From Furcasterigmium furcatum (taxonomy: Eukaryota > Ascomycota > Sordariomycetes > Glomerellales > Plectosphaerellaceae), in the NCBI GenBank assembly GCA_001599815.1, contig BCIA01000006.1, positions 1,366,961-1,430,960 of the forward strand: a DNA stretch of 64,000 bases, given 5' to 3'. Below, piece by piece: positions 21,155 through 32,119 of this stretch (position 1 is the first letter of the stretch; the number at the start of each line of letters is the position of its first letter). The notes under the pieces are model-generated. The model ran no database searches, was not told the DNA's origin, and was given only the letters and a program-made list of their open reading frames with translations. A program made the position numbers and the translations under genes.

Positions 21155-22346
21155 TGCCGCTCCTCGTCGTGCCCTGGGTTCTGACCTGCGTCCTGATGTT
21201 CCGCCCAATATTCCTCCCCGCATACATCAACCAGCACGGCGAATATTCCATGGCGGACATGCATAAGATGGAGAACTGGCGCATGGCCGTCGATATCCTC
21301 AACAGAGTCGCTGCCACCCTTGGACTCCCCGTCGTCTCCGCCCTGATGGCACAAGCAGTCGTCGTCTATTCCCAGCTGCGGAAGGCAGGCGACCAGAAAC
21401 GGCTCAGCGCCCTGCAGCTCTTTGCTCTGTCCGACCGGGGATGGATGGACCTGCCAATTCTTTGGACGTCTTCCATTAGTGTTCCGTATCGGGGTTCGAG
21501 GGTCCTCTGGCTGGGGGCCGCTCTCGTTCTCATCAGTGAGCCCTCTCAAACAGTGTCTACCTTAAGAACCGTAAAGCTGATGCCAGCTGCAACCTAGCCA
21601 TTGTACAGCCCCCACCGCAGTCGCTTCTCGTCTCCAACGACCCGTTCCTCGCCATCGCATGCCCGCGCAGGATCACCCGGAGGAGCCGGCCATGTGACGA
21701 GACTGGGCTGGGCGGTCATATCGTCGCTTACGACGCAGAACCACACATATTGGAGTTTTTTCCTCGTGACGTGGTGACGACCAACGTGCGCGAAACATTG
21801 AAGACCACCAGCTTCTCGGACCTCCAGATGAATCTGTGGCATGAACCCTTCGATCGCGAGCCTCACCGCCCGACGGAAATCCAGAGAGTGCAGACATTCG
21901 GTTGGCTATGGATTTTTCGACGCAACAACCCGAGGTACTTCGCTTCTGCTGTTCTTAACGGCACGACAACGGGCGTTCTAAGGCACCACGCCCTGAGGCT
22001 GAATTCCACTGTGACATGTCAGGCGGGAGGTCCCGTGCCTTCGTCTTGCTCTGGGCCCCAACCGTTCTTCACACAATATCAGCATGCCGGACCGATTTCT
22101 AGCGGCATCACGGCTTCCGTCTGCGTTGAAGGCGACCATAGCTCCTCGCCGTGGACGAGGAGCCGAGACAGGCAGGACATCACAGAGAAGATGTGGATTA
22201 GCGTCCACGAGGTATCTCAAATTGAGGGAGGGACTCTTGCTCTGGGAGCAACAGGCGTGCTGAGCTCCGAGTACACTGCCGCGAACTGGTTCGGCTGGCG
22301 GCGCAGGAAGGGCAGATACGCACGAGAGCATGAGGCGCGTGATTAG
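21155..22346 (+). CDS. 5'-incomplete fungal integral membrane protein, possibly degenerate
   Basis: Two segments join well (21155-21535 and 21598-22346; 62-nt intron, GTGAGC donor): VPLLVVPWVLTC...RPIFLPAYINQHGEYSMADMHKMENWRM, then FALSDRGWMDLPILW, then DVVTTNVRETL. I know this pattern from a large fungal family of uncharacterised multi-pass membrane proteins. The expected first exon, with initiator Met and N-terminal residues, cannot be found: an in-frame TAA lies just upstream (21130-21132), and no ATG in the preceding 170 bp connects in phase. The frame also stops at 22346, earlier than I expect for the family. It is either a truncated pseudogene or has a more distant first exon. Confidence 0.45.
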
Positions 22347-22870
22347 GAGTTCGAGTGGATTCGGATATTGATATGGATCGGACTGGATGGCCTGTCTCGG
22401 TCGGGATTTTCTATGATACCGACATCCTGACAGCCGGAGCTCCTCGGGGTTCACGACTCCCGACGGAGCTTGTCCGTTCTCATTCTGGCTCCGATCATGC
22501 TCGACGCCAGCTGAGTACAAAGACCTTAGGAAAAGTCGCATACATGGTGACTGCCGATGAGCTGATGGACAATGATGACTACATGTACGGGGCTAGGACT
22601 CGCCGTTTACTCTAGTTTAAAAAGAGCTCATTAACTTCATTTACCAGGGGTACCAACGCTGCTCCTTTCAAGGGACTAAACACGGAGCATAGAATCAGGC
22701 TCTTTGGGGAATCATCGTCACCTCCCGACCACACCGTCCGCACCGTCCTCGACAGAGCCAGTCCTCGGCTAACGAAACCAGAAATCCATGTGCTTAAGTC
22801 TCCAAGCATGCATACATTTAACCTCGGTCCCTTGCTTTCGCCGTCGCTGGGCATTCAAAAGGCTTCCCGG
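22347..22870. other. Intergenic region between convergent genes
   Basis: An 86-codon plus-strand frame (22355-22615) follows the incomplete membrane protein and could be decayed coding sequence of it, but it has no recognisable motif. Nothing else is seen. Confidence 0.4.
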
Positions 22871-23725
22871 TCATATGCGGAGTCGCTTTCCTCGGCCCAA
22901 TCCAGTCCGTCCACCATTCTCCGCCACTCGCGAGCCCATCGGGACATACAGTGTCCCAAAGATGTAGTCCAAGACCCCCAAAGCGCCGAAGTTGAACTTT
23001 GGTCGCTGGTGGTGTAGTTCATGACCCATAATGCCGGGGATGTCGAAACCGGAGTGAAGATACATGGTAGAAATCCCAGCGAGACCGCCGGAGAGCACCG
23101 TGTTCATGATGTGAGCACGCTGTATTAACGTGCCAAACATGATGAGGCTGTAAACGTAGAGGAATTCGAGTGGATGGCTGTAGAAGTTCGCCAAAGGGAT
23201 GTGCTCTTTGTACTTCTGCTCGAAATCGTGATGCACGATATGGACGTATTTGTAAAGACTGGGTATGTGCATCGCCCGATGACCGAGATAGAACATTATC
23301 TCAAAGAATCCGATAGTGACGACAAGTTCCCTGACTAGCCGTGTGACGTTGTAGTTGTCGTTGTTGAAATCGGAGAAGGAGTAGTGAAGGACTGGCAGGC
23401 CATGTAGCCATGACATGAAGAGTAAAACAATCATGTGGGCGGCCACCCCAGCGAGGTAGTTCTGAATGGTGACCGGGATTGTGAGCCAAAGGACCTCTTT
23501 GTGCCTTGTTGATGGCGCTGTAATATACGAAATGATTGCCGCCATGGCCACTAGGGTGCCTTGGGAGGAGACTGCGAGCATCAACTCCATGAGACCCGGA
23601 GGGATGGATTGGACATAGTCACTGTAATTGTCCATAATGCTCAAAGACATTGTCGACTGTGTTCTTGCAATCGTAATTGCAGAATCTCGTGCATCGCACA
23701 CAGGAAGATAAGATGGATGTGGCAA
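22871..23725 (-). CDS. Fatty-acid hydroxylase superfamily membrane protein
   Basis: The single frame encodes 284 aa from the ATG at 23725, or 259 aa from an internal ATG at 23650 (MSLSIMDN), which I consider at least as likely because the first 25 residues are unlike the family. Several hydrophobic helices are present, with the histidine clusters of the di-iron hydroxylase/desaturase superfamily: HRAMH (149-153), HIVHH (162-166) and, near the C-terminus, HELHH. The spacing fits C4-sterol or sphingolipid hydroxylase-like enzymes of the endoplasmic reticulum. The substrate cannot be deduced. It is shorter than typical Erg25/Erg3 proteins, but all three clusters are complete. Confidence 0.8.
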   Translation of the reverse strand: MPHPSYLPVCDARDSAITIARTQSTMSLSIMDNYSDYVQSIPPGLMELMLAVSSQGTLVAMAAIISYITAPSTRHKEVLWLTIPVTIQNYLAGVAAHMIVLLFMSWLHGLPVLHYSFSDFNNDNYNVTRLVRELVVTIGFFEIMFYLGHRAMHIPSLYKYVHIVHHDFEQKYKEHIPLANFYSHPLEFLYVYSLIMFGTLIQRAHIMNTVLSGGLAGISTMYLHSGFDIPGIMGHELHHQRPKFNFGALGVLDYIFGTLYVPMGSRVAENGGRTGLGRGKRLRI

Positions 23726-24728
23726 GGTCCCTCTGCGTGGCGAAGGTCTTTTGCGTCCCGCCGGCCGGTTCTTATACCTCGGGCTACGTTAACACATAAC
23801 ATCACATGCTGCTCTTTTGCGTCATTTATCTAGATTCCGCATGGACATCGAAAAGGGACAGAGGATCCACTCTCTTGCAGAACTTCTCGCCTGTGACGTA
23901 ACGTCCCAGGCACCTGGTGGCCGGGTTTTAAGGGGGTATAGCCGTTTCTAACCTTCCTGATGCTAAGCTGACTATATGGCTTTGGCTCATTTACGTAAGT
24001 AACAAAGAATGTAGCATTGGTATGTGATAGAATTGTCTGTTAATAACTCCCATCGTTGATAGTTTCTATGCTAGGGAGCGGACCAGGTGATAGAACGCCG
24101 ATGCGGAGGGCCGACCTGCTGGATGAAGGGCGAGGAGGGGTAAGTTTTAAACATCCAATCACACAAACCAGACTTTGTCGATCCGTGGATGTGTTGGCAG
24201 TGCAGGCTTGCAGCCAATAGATAAGTGGTGGCCGTGGGTAAGTTACTTAGGGCGCTATATTTAGGTCTATGGCTGAAGGACGTGGGGTTAGTAGGGGGCA
24301 TAGGCTTAAGTAGCAAGGAGCAGGTTGGCGCACTTGGCAATGGGCGGACCAGGGGTGACAATGCGATGGATGGTGATCGGGCGTAACGATAAAGCCGAAG
24401 CACTTCCCCTCATCTAGCACTAGGAATAAATACCTTTCGGAGTTAGATATCACGACTGGGACGTGTGCTCAGAAGCGATGGTGCGATACAGGACTGGCAA
24501 CATCATTGACGCTCAGCGCATATCAGGGTTCAAGGTTGTCTAATGAGATACACAAGGCTTCAGGTCCAATTCATCCGCTCCAAGACCTGCCTTTGTTGTG
24601 CCAGTGAAATCATCCATGCGGTCCTGATGAATTCATACCCTCCCACATCGAGATCCTTGCAGGGCAATGATCATGACCACGACCATAGGACGCAAGAAGC
24701 GGCCCATCCCACCAGCCCCTTGCGTTGC
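23726..24728. other. Intergenic region with a partial duplication of the next gene's 5' region
   Basis: No gene is supported in this 1-kb stretch. It contains the duplicated segment at 24365-24435 described separately. Confidence 0.45.
24365..24435 (-). repeat. Degenerate copy of the 5' flank of the neighbouring membrane-protein gene
   Basis: On the minus strand this stretch shares with 25541-25637 the blocks TATTTATT, TAGATGAGGGGAA, CTTTATCGTTAC and GATCACCA in the same order, with about 35 bp missing between the second and third blocks. The other copy is the presumed promoter/5' leader of the gene that starts at 25520. No coding sequence similar to that gene follows here, so it is a partial duplication or a small dispersed repeat. 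Confidence 0.6.
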
Positions 24729-25520
24729 CTATTGACCTCGCATCTTGGCCTGTGTCGGCAACTCTGCTGTCGCCGTAGCGTCCTCATCACCCGCGACCTC
24801 TTGTTCCACAAGCTCGTACCCCGAGCTCGAGGCGAGCGCCGCTCGCCCTCCTCCCTCTGCCCACGACGCCCTCCGTAGCAGAGGGATGACCCTCTGCGCC
24901 GCGCTCACGAGGATCCAGCCGAGGTAATTTCCCGACAAGCACCAGAAGATGGTCGCGGCCTTCATCATGTCGGTAAATGCGAACGTGCAGGCCGTGGTGA
25001 CGAACACGCCGACAACCCCGGCGACAAAGTAGCTGGTCCCGCTGCCTGGGAAGAATTTGTTCAGACGCGCAAAGAGGCCGAAGATGAGGGCGGGCTGCGC
25101 AAAGGTGCAGACGACGATGATGATCTCAGTGATGAGGCTAGTCTGTAGGTTCTTGTTGCCCAGAGCTATGATCCCGAGGATGAGCCACGTGACGACGGCG
25201 AAGAAGACGGGGGTGTCGACGGCCTCGGATTCGGAGCGCGGCGGGGCCTCCGGGGCCGGCGGCACGGTTGCGTGTGGGTGGACACCGGCTTCTAACTGCG
25301 CGCCGTCTGCAAGCGGCGCGGCTGGATGGTTCCCCAGAGTCGATATGATCTCTCGTAGGAGGTCGGCTTCGGTCGGCGAAGCTCCTTCTTCCACCGGAGC
25401 GGGGGGTCGGCCTCTCAGGGTCGACAGGATCTCGCGTAAAAGGGCCTCGACTTCCGATGGCGGCACGCCATCTCCAGCAGAGGCGGCTGAAGGGCCGCCG
25501 GGGCTTTCTGGGGTCGACAT
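24729..25520 (-). CDS. Four-helix membrane protein, paralogue of the gene near 44 kb
   Basis: This intronless frame encodes 263 aa. The N-terminal 95 residues are soluble, Pro/Ala/Glu-rich and contain two tandem copies of a short helix motif, EALLREILSTL and ADLLREIISTL. Four hydrophobic helices follow (about 102-122, 128-150, 161-182, 190-210), then a polar tail. The membrane part aligns by eye with the 191-aa protein encoded at 43723-44298 (shared features: WL.LG..ALG, TD.M....IFW.LSG.Y.GW). I do not recognise a wider family and propose no function. Confidence 0.7.
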   Translation of the reverse strand: MSTPESPGGPSAASAGDGVPPSEVEALLREILSTLRGRPPAPVEEGASPTEADLLREIISTLGNHPAAPLADGAQLEAGVHPHATVPPAPEAPPRSESEAVDTPVFFAVVTWLILGIIALGNKNLQTSLITEIIIVVCTFAQPALIFGLFARLNKFFPGSGTSYFVAGVVGVFVTTACTFAFTDMMKAATIFWCLSGNYLGWILVSAAQRVIPLLRRASWAEGGGRAALASSSGYELVEQEVAGDEDATATAELPTQAKMRGQ

Positions 25521-25984
25521 GGTTTGGGGTGGGGTGGCTGGTGATCAAGGGTAACGATAAAGTCGAGAGGTCAGAGGTCCTTGAAGAAGAAGGCCTGGGT
25601 TCCGGCAGCGATTCCCCTCATCTAGTAGTAGAAATAAATGCCTACCAAGCGTGGGTTCACTCTTTGCCAGTTGGCCAAGAGTGACCAAGAGTGCCTCCTC
25701 TTGGCCACGGCGGCAGTGCCGTTGAGCCACTGAGAGAGACGGCTGAGTACTGGTTCTGGTTCTTGGTCAACGTCATGTCACGTTAATTTCCCCGTGTTCT
25801 CAACCAACGGCGGAAGCTACTGCCAAGCACACATGTCTCTGCCTTGGTGTCATAACGAACGTGTGGATGCATCTGCCCGGGTCTACTCTGCTGTGTCGTG
25901 TACACTGTGGCCGCCCGTCTTCATTCGTCCCATGCGAAATGACCGTCCTAGATCTTTCTCCTATGTTTTGTTCTATCCTTACTA
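25521..25984. other. Intergenic region / promoter of membrane-protein gene
   Basis: This includes the presumed 5' leader and promoter of the minus-strand membrane-protein gene (one copy of the duplicated 5' segment at 25541-25637) and the 3' flank of the next minus-strand frame. No other feature is seen. Confidence 0.4.
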
Positions 25985-26401
25985 TCAGCGGCAGCAGATG
26001 ACGGGGAGATCCCAGCTGCCAGCTCCCTCGTTGACGTGCATCCCGATCATGTACCCCTCACCCTGGTACCACTGCTCCGGCTCGTCGAGAGGACGGCAGA
26101 CGTGCGAGCCGTCGACGTCCATATAACCGAGGGCCTGGTTGAGCCAGACTTCGAGGCACTCCTCCTGACAGAGCGGGGAGGATTCGTAGACGCGACGAGC
26201 TGTGATGGTGAGCGTGAAGCTGTCTCCCTGGCGCTTCCTCCCGACGGGGCTGTTGGTAACACTGACAGTGACTTCAGTGCCCTGCACCTGGATGACTCCG
26301 TTGGCCGTGTCATATATGCAGTCGGTGTAGTAGTGGTTCTCCTGACTGACGACGGCACCGCCTACGAAAGTCACACGGGGGTCGGCCAGGGCACTGAACA
26401 C
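25985..26401 (-). CDS. Hypothetical protein, N-terminus unresolved
   Basis: A frame of about 138 codons has protein-like composition (GVIQVQGTEVTVSVTNSPVG, QGDSFTLTITARRVYESSP, five cysteines, C-terminal ICC), suggesting a small beta-rich extracellular protein. It has no ATG at its 5' end and remains open for about 60 nt more upstream until a TAA, so a first exon with a signal peptide is expected. One possible join uses an ATG at about 26523 with a 49-nt intron, giving a hydrophobic N-terminus (MHGIWYILA...), but the splice signals are weak. It could also be a decayed gene. Confidence 0.4.
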   Translation of the reverse strand: MFSALADPRVTFVGGAVVSQENHYYTDCIYDTANGVIQVQGTEVTVSVTNSPVGRKRQGDSFTLTITARRVYESSPLCQEECLEVWLNQALGYMDVDGSHVCRPLDEPEQWYQGEGYMIGMHVNEGAGSWDLPVICCR

Positions 26402-27150
26402 TTCAACTGAGTGAAGTCTCGTAGCTGCAAGCAGATGCAGGGCTGTTTCTTGAAAGTATTATCGAGAAGTTCGTGAACTCGACTTCACGACTGGCGAGGA
26501 TATACCAGATCCCGTGCATTCTTGGCTGCCCGTGGGCTCCCATCGGCTCGGAAGAGGCGCACGGGAGGCGCATACTTGGTGTCCGGGGTCGTCGGCAAAG
26601 AGCGGAGCCCATGCTTCGATGCACCGGACCATCGCCCCGATCCAGCTTCCAGTTCTGATCTCGCTTCATGCTGCGCCCACAGCGACGTCCACCGACTGGA
26701 CTCTCAGGAACAGGATCGACGCTTATCAACTCTTCACGCACCGGATGCGAACAAATGCACCTTGTATGCAATGCAACGTGGTACACGCATCTTCGCAAGC
26801 GACCGCCTGCTCCCGACTCAATCATCTCCACCCAAGGATGGGAAAGGGAAGTTGATAAGGCAAGCATGGTGCTCTCCTCTTAGAACAGGGATTAAAGTTC
26901 CGTCAGCCAAGTCCCCCACGATGCACCTAGCGCCTTTATGGAAGGTATTGAGAATATAAACCTACCATCACGCGATGCGATCCGCCGTAGGTGGGTATGA
27001 AGAATGTAACCGTGAAGAGGGGAAGGGACTTTGAGTGAGGCGTGTGGTTTTCCCCGGCGAGCGGAATGGTATAAAACCTGCCAGCACATGGTGATCCTGC
27101 GCCGTGTCGAGGAAATAGAGCACGCATTCTCGCCGTCGCCTGCCTTCAAC
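26402..27150. other. Promoter region between divergent genes
   Basis: This region carries the 5' end of the minus-strand hypothetical gene (exon unresolved) and the promoter of the M64 peptidase gene with a TATAAAA box. Overlapping short frames on both strands look accidental. Confidence 0.4.
27070..27076 (+). promoter_or_regulatory. TATA box of M64 peptidase gene
   Basis: TATAAAA lies 75-81 nt upstream of the ATG at 27151, an ordinary position for a fungal TATA element. Confidence 0.5.
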
Positions 27151-29030
27151 ATGCTTGGCTTCAACATCTTTCTGGCTCTGGGGAGCGCCAGCTTCGTTGC
27201 CGGGCAGTTCTGTGAGCATCAGTGGGAGGGCGAGTTTGCAGACCATGACGTCGACGGTGTTCCTTACATGCGCGTGATGGAGACCGCCGCTGCTCCTGAG
27301 CTAGAGATCCGTCCCCTCATCGTCAATGGGCCCTCCAGCAACCGCGTCGATCTTATTTTCTTCGGTGATGGATGTGCGTTGTCCCACTGCAGCTGCGGAT
27401 CGGCTCGACCTAATGGCGTGAACAGACACCGAGAATGAGAAGGACAAATTCTTCGACGATGCCATGACGCTTGCGACCAACATGACGGACGGCCAGACGT
27501 TCGCTGACGTGCTGCCTCTGATGAACTTCTGGGCTGGATTTACACCTAGTGCCGAGGTTCGTTGCAACCGGTCAACACTTGGGCATCTTCCGGATCTAAC
27601 TTTGGAATAGAGCGGTATTGGTGTCGGCGGCGTGCCTTTGGAGCAAGTTGCTTCCATTCTTTGCCATTCAGTAATCCAAGACTAACATATGAACCAGCAC
27701 CGTGTACGGACTCTACCGCGACGGCACCGAGCTGCGCGGTGTGTACTACGCGAAGCCTCAGGTGGCCCGCGCTGCTTGTCAGTCCACTGATGCCTGCGAC
27801 TATCCCATGCTTCTCGGAAACGACCCGTTCTACGGAGGGCTAGGAGGAACTTTCACGTGAGCCACCTCATCTAGCATGTGCCGTCTGTGCGTGACAAGTA
27901 CATTGACTGACAAGAACCAAGCGTCGTCACGGCGTCCCCGGAGAATGGCGCGGCGGTCTTGCGCCATGAGCTTGGCCACTCTATCATTGGCGTTGGTGAG
28001 GAATACGACGGCGGCACCGTCTACCGCGGCGTCAACGCCGCGCGGAACCCGAACAGCGTGCCCTGGTCGCAGTGGTACACCGACCCGGCCTCCGAGCCCA
28101 AGATCCAGCGCTCCAACATGCCGATCCAGGCGTACCCCTGGTCGATGCTCAACGTCTCGCGGAGCTGGACCCAGGACTTCCACTCCGCCGGCATTTACGA
28201 TAGCCACCTGCTCCAATTCAGCATCAGCGGCGTCACGGCGAGCAGCGACCTGCGCGTCCTGATCGACGGAAAGGACCTCGGCTGGGAGGTCAACCCCGTC
28301 GTCGGGCTCGATAGGTGGATCTACAAGATGGAGTTCGACGACGCCCTGGCTCCTGGCAGACACACACTGGAGTTTGCGCTCGACAACGAGGAGGCCGAGG
28401 GCAGGGCGCAGCTCTGCAACCTCCAGATTCTCGAATACGGCGTCGCCGAGGAGTAGGTTGAGTTTATCCTGTCTGAACACAAACCGCAACTGACGTTATG
28501 TGCAGGTTTAACAAGGAAGAGTCATTCCACGGACTGTATCCCACGTAGGTCGAATTCTCTCTCGCACTCAACACCAACCTGTGCAAGAAGTCTCTGACAA
28601 TTCCAGATACTCGGCCTCCAACGCGACCACGTACCGCCCGACAAACGACAAATGCCTCATGCGCACCATGCACTCGGTGGACTTTTGCGACGCCTGCATC
28701 GAGGGCCTGTGGCAGTCCCTCCTCCGTCCCCTGACCCTAATCGACGAGGTGACCACGTCTGTCCAGGAAGACGGCCGCAAGATTGTCACCCTCGACCTCC
28801 TCCCCCTTGCCGAGTTCAGGCAGGTGCCCAGAGACACGGTCGAGAGCTTCTCTGTTCACTGGTACATCCCAGACGGAGAGACCTTGATTGAGGGAGTGAC
28901 CAACGAGACCAGCATTATTGTAGCCAAGTGCGTCACAAGCCTCGAGGTCGAGGTGAGGTTCCACTCGGAGCAGGTCAGGGTTGACACGGGAGGAGTCATG
29001 GTGGACAGACAGACCATCAGTCTCGAGTAA
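27151..29030 (+). CDS. Secreted M64 (IgA peptidase-like) metallopeptidase
   Basis: Seven exons (27151-27373, 27426-27556, 27611-27642, 27698-27856, 27922-28452, 28506-28544, 28607-29030) encode 512 aa. The protein starts with a signal peptide (MLGFNIFLALGSASFVAG). The zinc site is HELGH (197-201) followed by GVGEEYDGG, as in the M64 family. Other family-like segments are DLIFFGDGYTENE, SGIGVGG and GLYRDGTELRGVYYAK, the last created by the exon 3-4 join. Intron 3 (27643-27697) uses a GC donor (GCAAGT) with a perfect CTAAC branch site; no GT donor gives this frame. The C-terminal third is a beta-rich region with cysteines. The enzyme should be secreted and active; its substrate is unknown. Confidence 0.88.
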
Positions 29031-30472
29031 ATGAGGCTGCAGTCAGGGCAAACATCAACAGCTGAACGAGTCCCAAAGGGCGAAGGCGTCACATCTCGAC
29101 GGCATATCATCTTGAGCAGTATGGCGGAAAGAATCAAACAGCCAGTTTCCATTACTGTCATCCTATGCTCTACGCCTAATGACTATTAAATCGCGACGTG
29201 AATAAAGTTATCTAACGACATGTAATTCGGGCCCCGGTCTGCGAGCTTCAGGTTATCCGCGAGATGGCCAGCGATGTCTCATGGGACGCGACGAAGGCCG
29301 CAAAAGGCCTCCAGACAAAGCCGGGCAAACTGGAGCTCAAAATCAAAATCATTAAGGAATTTAGCCGGCTTACCGGCCTCCATCGCAAGCCAAAGGAGCA
29401 GCCAAAACTTGAGAGCTCGCAGCCTGGGAGCCCCAGCCCTTCGTCCAGCCGGAGAATCAATTGACGAGAACACCCAATCCTAGTCCAATTCGCAGGACAG
29501 AGAAGGGGACTCGAAGTAGAAGGCCTAGCGGACGCTGTTCAAGGTCGCGAAGATCTAGCATACTCTTCATGTACGCCCAGAGGGCTGGGGAGTGGCATGA
29601 CCGAGGGCCGGGCCAGGCCGGCATCGCTGGCCGTCTGCGCGATTGGTCGTCTGAGCCACAGGAGGAGACATGGCGAGGACGGTAAGGCTGGCGAGATCCC
29701 TTTTGTGCGGTGCGGGATTCTGATTTGTTTCCTTTCCTGAGGCAGTGTAGGCTGTAATGGAACGGAGATGCCTCTTTGTGCTGAGATATGTTCTCCTGAT
29801 GGACAGCCAACTCGCCCTCTTCAGCTGGCGCGCGCGTCTCGGCAGTGATGAAATATTTGTACAGCGGCCATGCCAACGCCATGTATTCTTGGCAAGGCCA
29901 AGAACACACTTGGCAGGCTGATTCCTGCCGTTGGGATTGGTGTGTTGGTTGTTTTCTGAAATGAGGCGGCCATGCCCCCTGTTGCCCCATGCATCCTCGG
30001 TTCCACCCGGATCGAGGCCCCCCATCCTCATCCCTATGGATGGACCCTTTTTTCGCGCTGTCATGGCATGGCGTGACTCCATGTATTTTTCCATGATTTC
30101 CTCCAGGCCAAGCATGGGCTTGATCAAAAGTCTCGGAATGACATTACAACGAGGACTCTGTCACACACAGAGGGGCCAAAGAAAGGAGACTCCTCGAATA
30201 TACCAACTGGACTTACCTCCTTGATCCGCGTAACAGTCACACATAAGTCCGAGCCTCGCCTCACGCCACGAGAGGCCGGCCAAGACCTCCTGCAGCACAC
30301 AGCAGTGACAGCACGGACGCCAGGGTTCCCAATCTGGGCCCTTCCGGACCAACAGCCAACACAAGGCAGAGTAAGCGAAAGGGGCACGCGGTCTTGATAA
30401 CTCTTCGATGCCCCGGAACGCGTCTCGGGGACGTGACACACCTCAAGACGGTACACCACAGCGTGAGGCCCA
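29031..30472. other. Intergenic region, about 1.4 kb
   Basis: No supported gene. Short frames such as the Lys/Ser-rich 66-codon one at 29264-29464 overlap frames on the other strand and have no start or splice context that favours them. Confidence 0.45.
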
Positions 30473-31725
30473 ATGTTCCTCTATCGCCTCCTCTGCGTGC
30501 GCCACAGGCGGGGATCCTTAGGGGTCCTGGTCTTGGTGTTGACCGTGCTGGGGCTGCTGTACCACATGCCCCCTCCCCGTCAGCTGATCAGTCGTATCAG
30601 CACTGGGTGAGTCTTCCACGAGCTCGATTGAGACGACCGTTCGTTTTCCTGATAATCAGCGAATAGCGCCGCCGTCGACTACACCACAGCTGTTCCCGGT
30701 ACGGAGGAGTTTGCAAGTACTGTCGCCTCCCTCTGGAAACCATTCAAGATCGATATCAACGCGAGCAACTTCACCACGAGGACCGGCCGTGAATATAAGG
30801 CTGATCGCCGCTTGTGGACCAAGCCGCTTGGCAGTGATGTCCTCATCCTCGATTCGGACACTCGCTTTGACGACCTCCGGCCCCTGACGACACTTGATGA
30901 GAAAACCCTCACGCCACGGAGAGCGGGCAGGCTGAACCACTACATCTACGGTGTGTACAATCACGGAATATTCAGATCCTACTTCGTACTGACATGTCAC
31001 TAGCACTCATCCACGGCTATGACTACATGTACATGCACGCGCCGGGGTACTGGTTCCGCCACAACACCTGGTCCAAAGTCCCCATGATGCGACGGGCCCT
31101 CAAGAAGAAGTACAAGTTCATCGTCTTCCTCGACGGCGACGCCGTATTCGCGGAGCCCCATGTCCCCGTCGAATGGCTCCTCAATCTCTGGAACATCCAC
31201 AACGGCACCCTCCTCGCCATGGCCGAGGATCCCGACCACGGCGGCAACTGGGACTCAAAGCACTGGGTCGTCTGGAACACCGGCTTCATGATCGCTCAGG
31301 CGGGCAAGCGCACCGAGGGCCTCTTCGACATGTGGGAAAACTGCCCTTACAACCCAAAGTTCCCCGACTGCGGCCACTGGGACCAGGACTTCTCGCACGA
31401 GCAGGCCGTGTTCGGGAACTACATCCGCTACGAGTACAACAAGACGGACGAGCTGCGCGCCATCCCCTGCATGGACGGCAACGGCGCGTGGTACATCCCC
31501 GAGAAGAAGGAGTGCGGCGGCATGTTCATCACGCACCACTGGTCCCAGGAGGAGTGGACGGTCGACAACCTGCGCGAGATGGTCACCAGGCCGATAGCCA
31601 TGCAGCTCAAGGACGGCACGCGCGATCCGACGTTCAAGGCGCTCATGCGGATGAATCCGGCGCGGAGCCATATGACGCCGGCGCTGAACGACGTGTTGAT
31701 GAATCTTGACCAGCAGTTTTTCTAA
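30473..31725 (+). CDS. GT34 family glycosyltransferase (GMA12/MNN10-like)
   Basis: Three exons (30473-30606, 30667-30950, 31004-31725; introns 60 and 53 nt) encode 379 aa. The N-terminus is a basic stretch followed by one hydrophobic helix (SLGVLVLVLTVLGLLY), a type II signal anchor expected to place the enzyme in the Golgi lumen. The catalytic region has the DxD metal/nucleotide-sugar motif FLDGDAVF (183-188), preceded by ALIHGYDY and followed by WNTGFMIAQ, HWDQDFSHEQAVF and HHWS near the end, as in alpha-galactosyl/mannosyltransferases of GT34. It probably extends N- or O-linked glycans with galactose or mannose; the donor sugar is not determined. Confidence 0.88.
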
Positions 31726-32119
31726 AGTCGTTGGGAGTTTTGGGGGCACTGGGCGGCGTGCTGGGACAGCGGGCCGATGTTTCTATACGTGTATAGAGTA
31801 GTATTTAATATTCCCAAAGGCGTTAGGATCAGTCACTGCTGAGCCCCAATACATTGAGACAGCCAGTCCCGAGACTGCACTTGCCATTGGCTTCCGCCGC
31901 TCTCGGGAGAATGATCGGCGGCACAGCCAGCCCTGTGGCGGCGTTGTGTAACTCAGCCTTGGGTGCGTACTGTTCTTCGAGCTCCCTCCCAGCCTCTCGC
32001 TTTTCGTTTTCCTCATTTCCTACCCTATGCTGCCTCCATCGTCAGCAGATCTGTAGCTACGCTCGAGAAGCTTCCGACGCACAACCTGTCTCTCGAGGCC
32101 TCTCGCAGCAAGGGGCGAT
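31726..32119. other. Intergenic region
   Basis: This is the promoter region of the kelch gene. It is open in one frame for part of its length, but a TAG precedes the chosen start and no convincing upstream exon or signal peptide was found. Confidence 0.4.
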
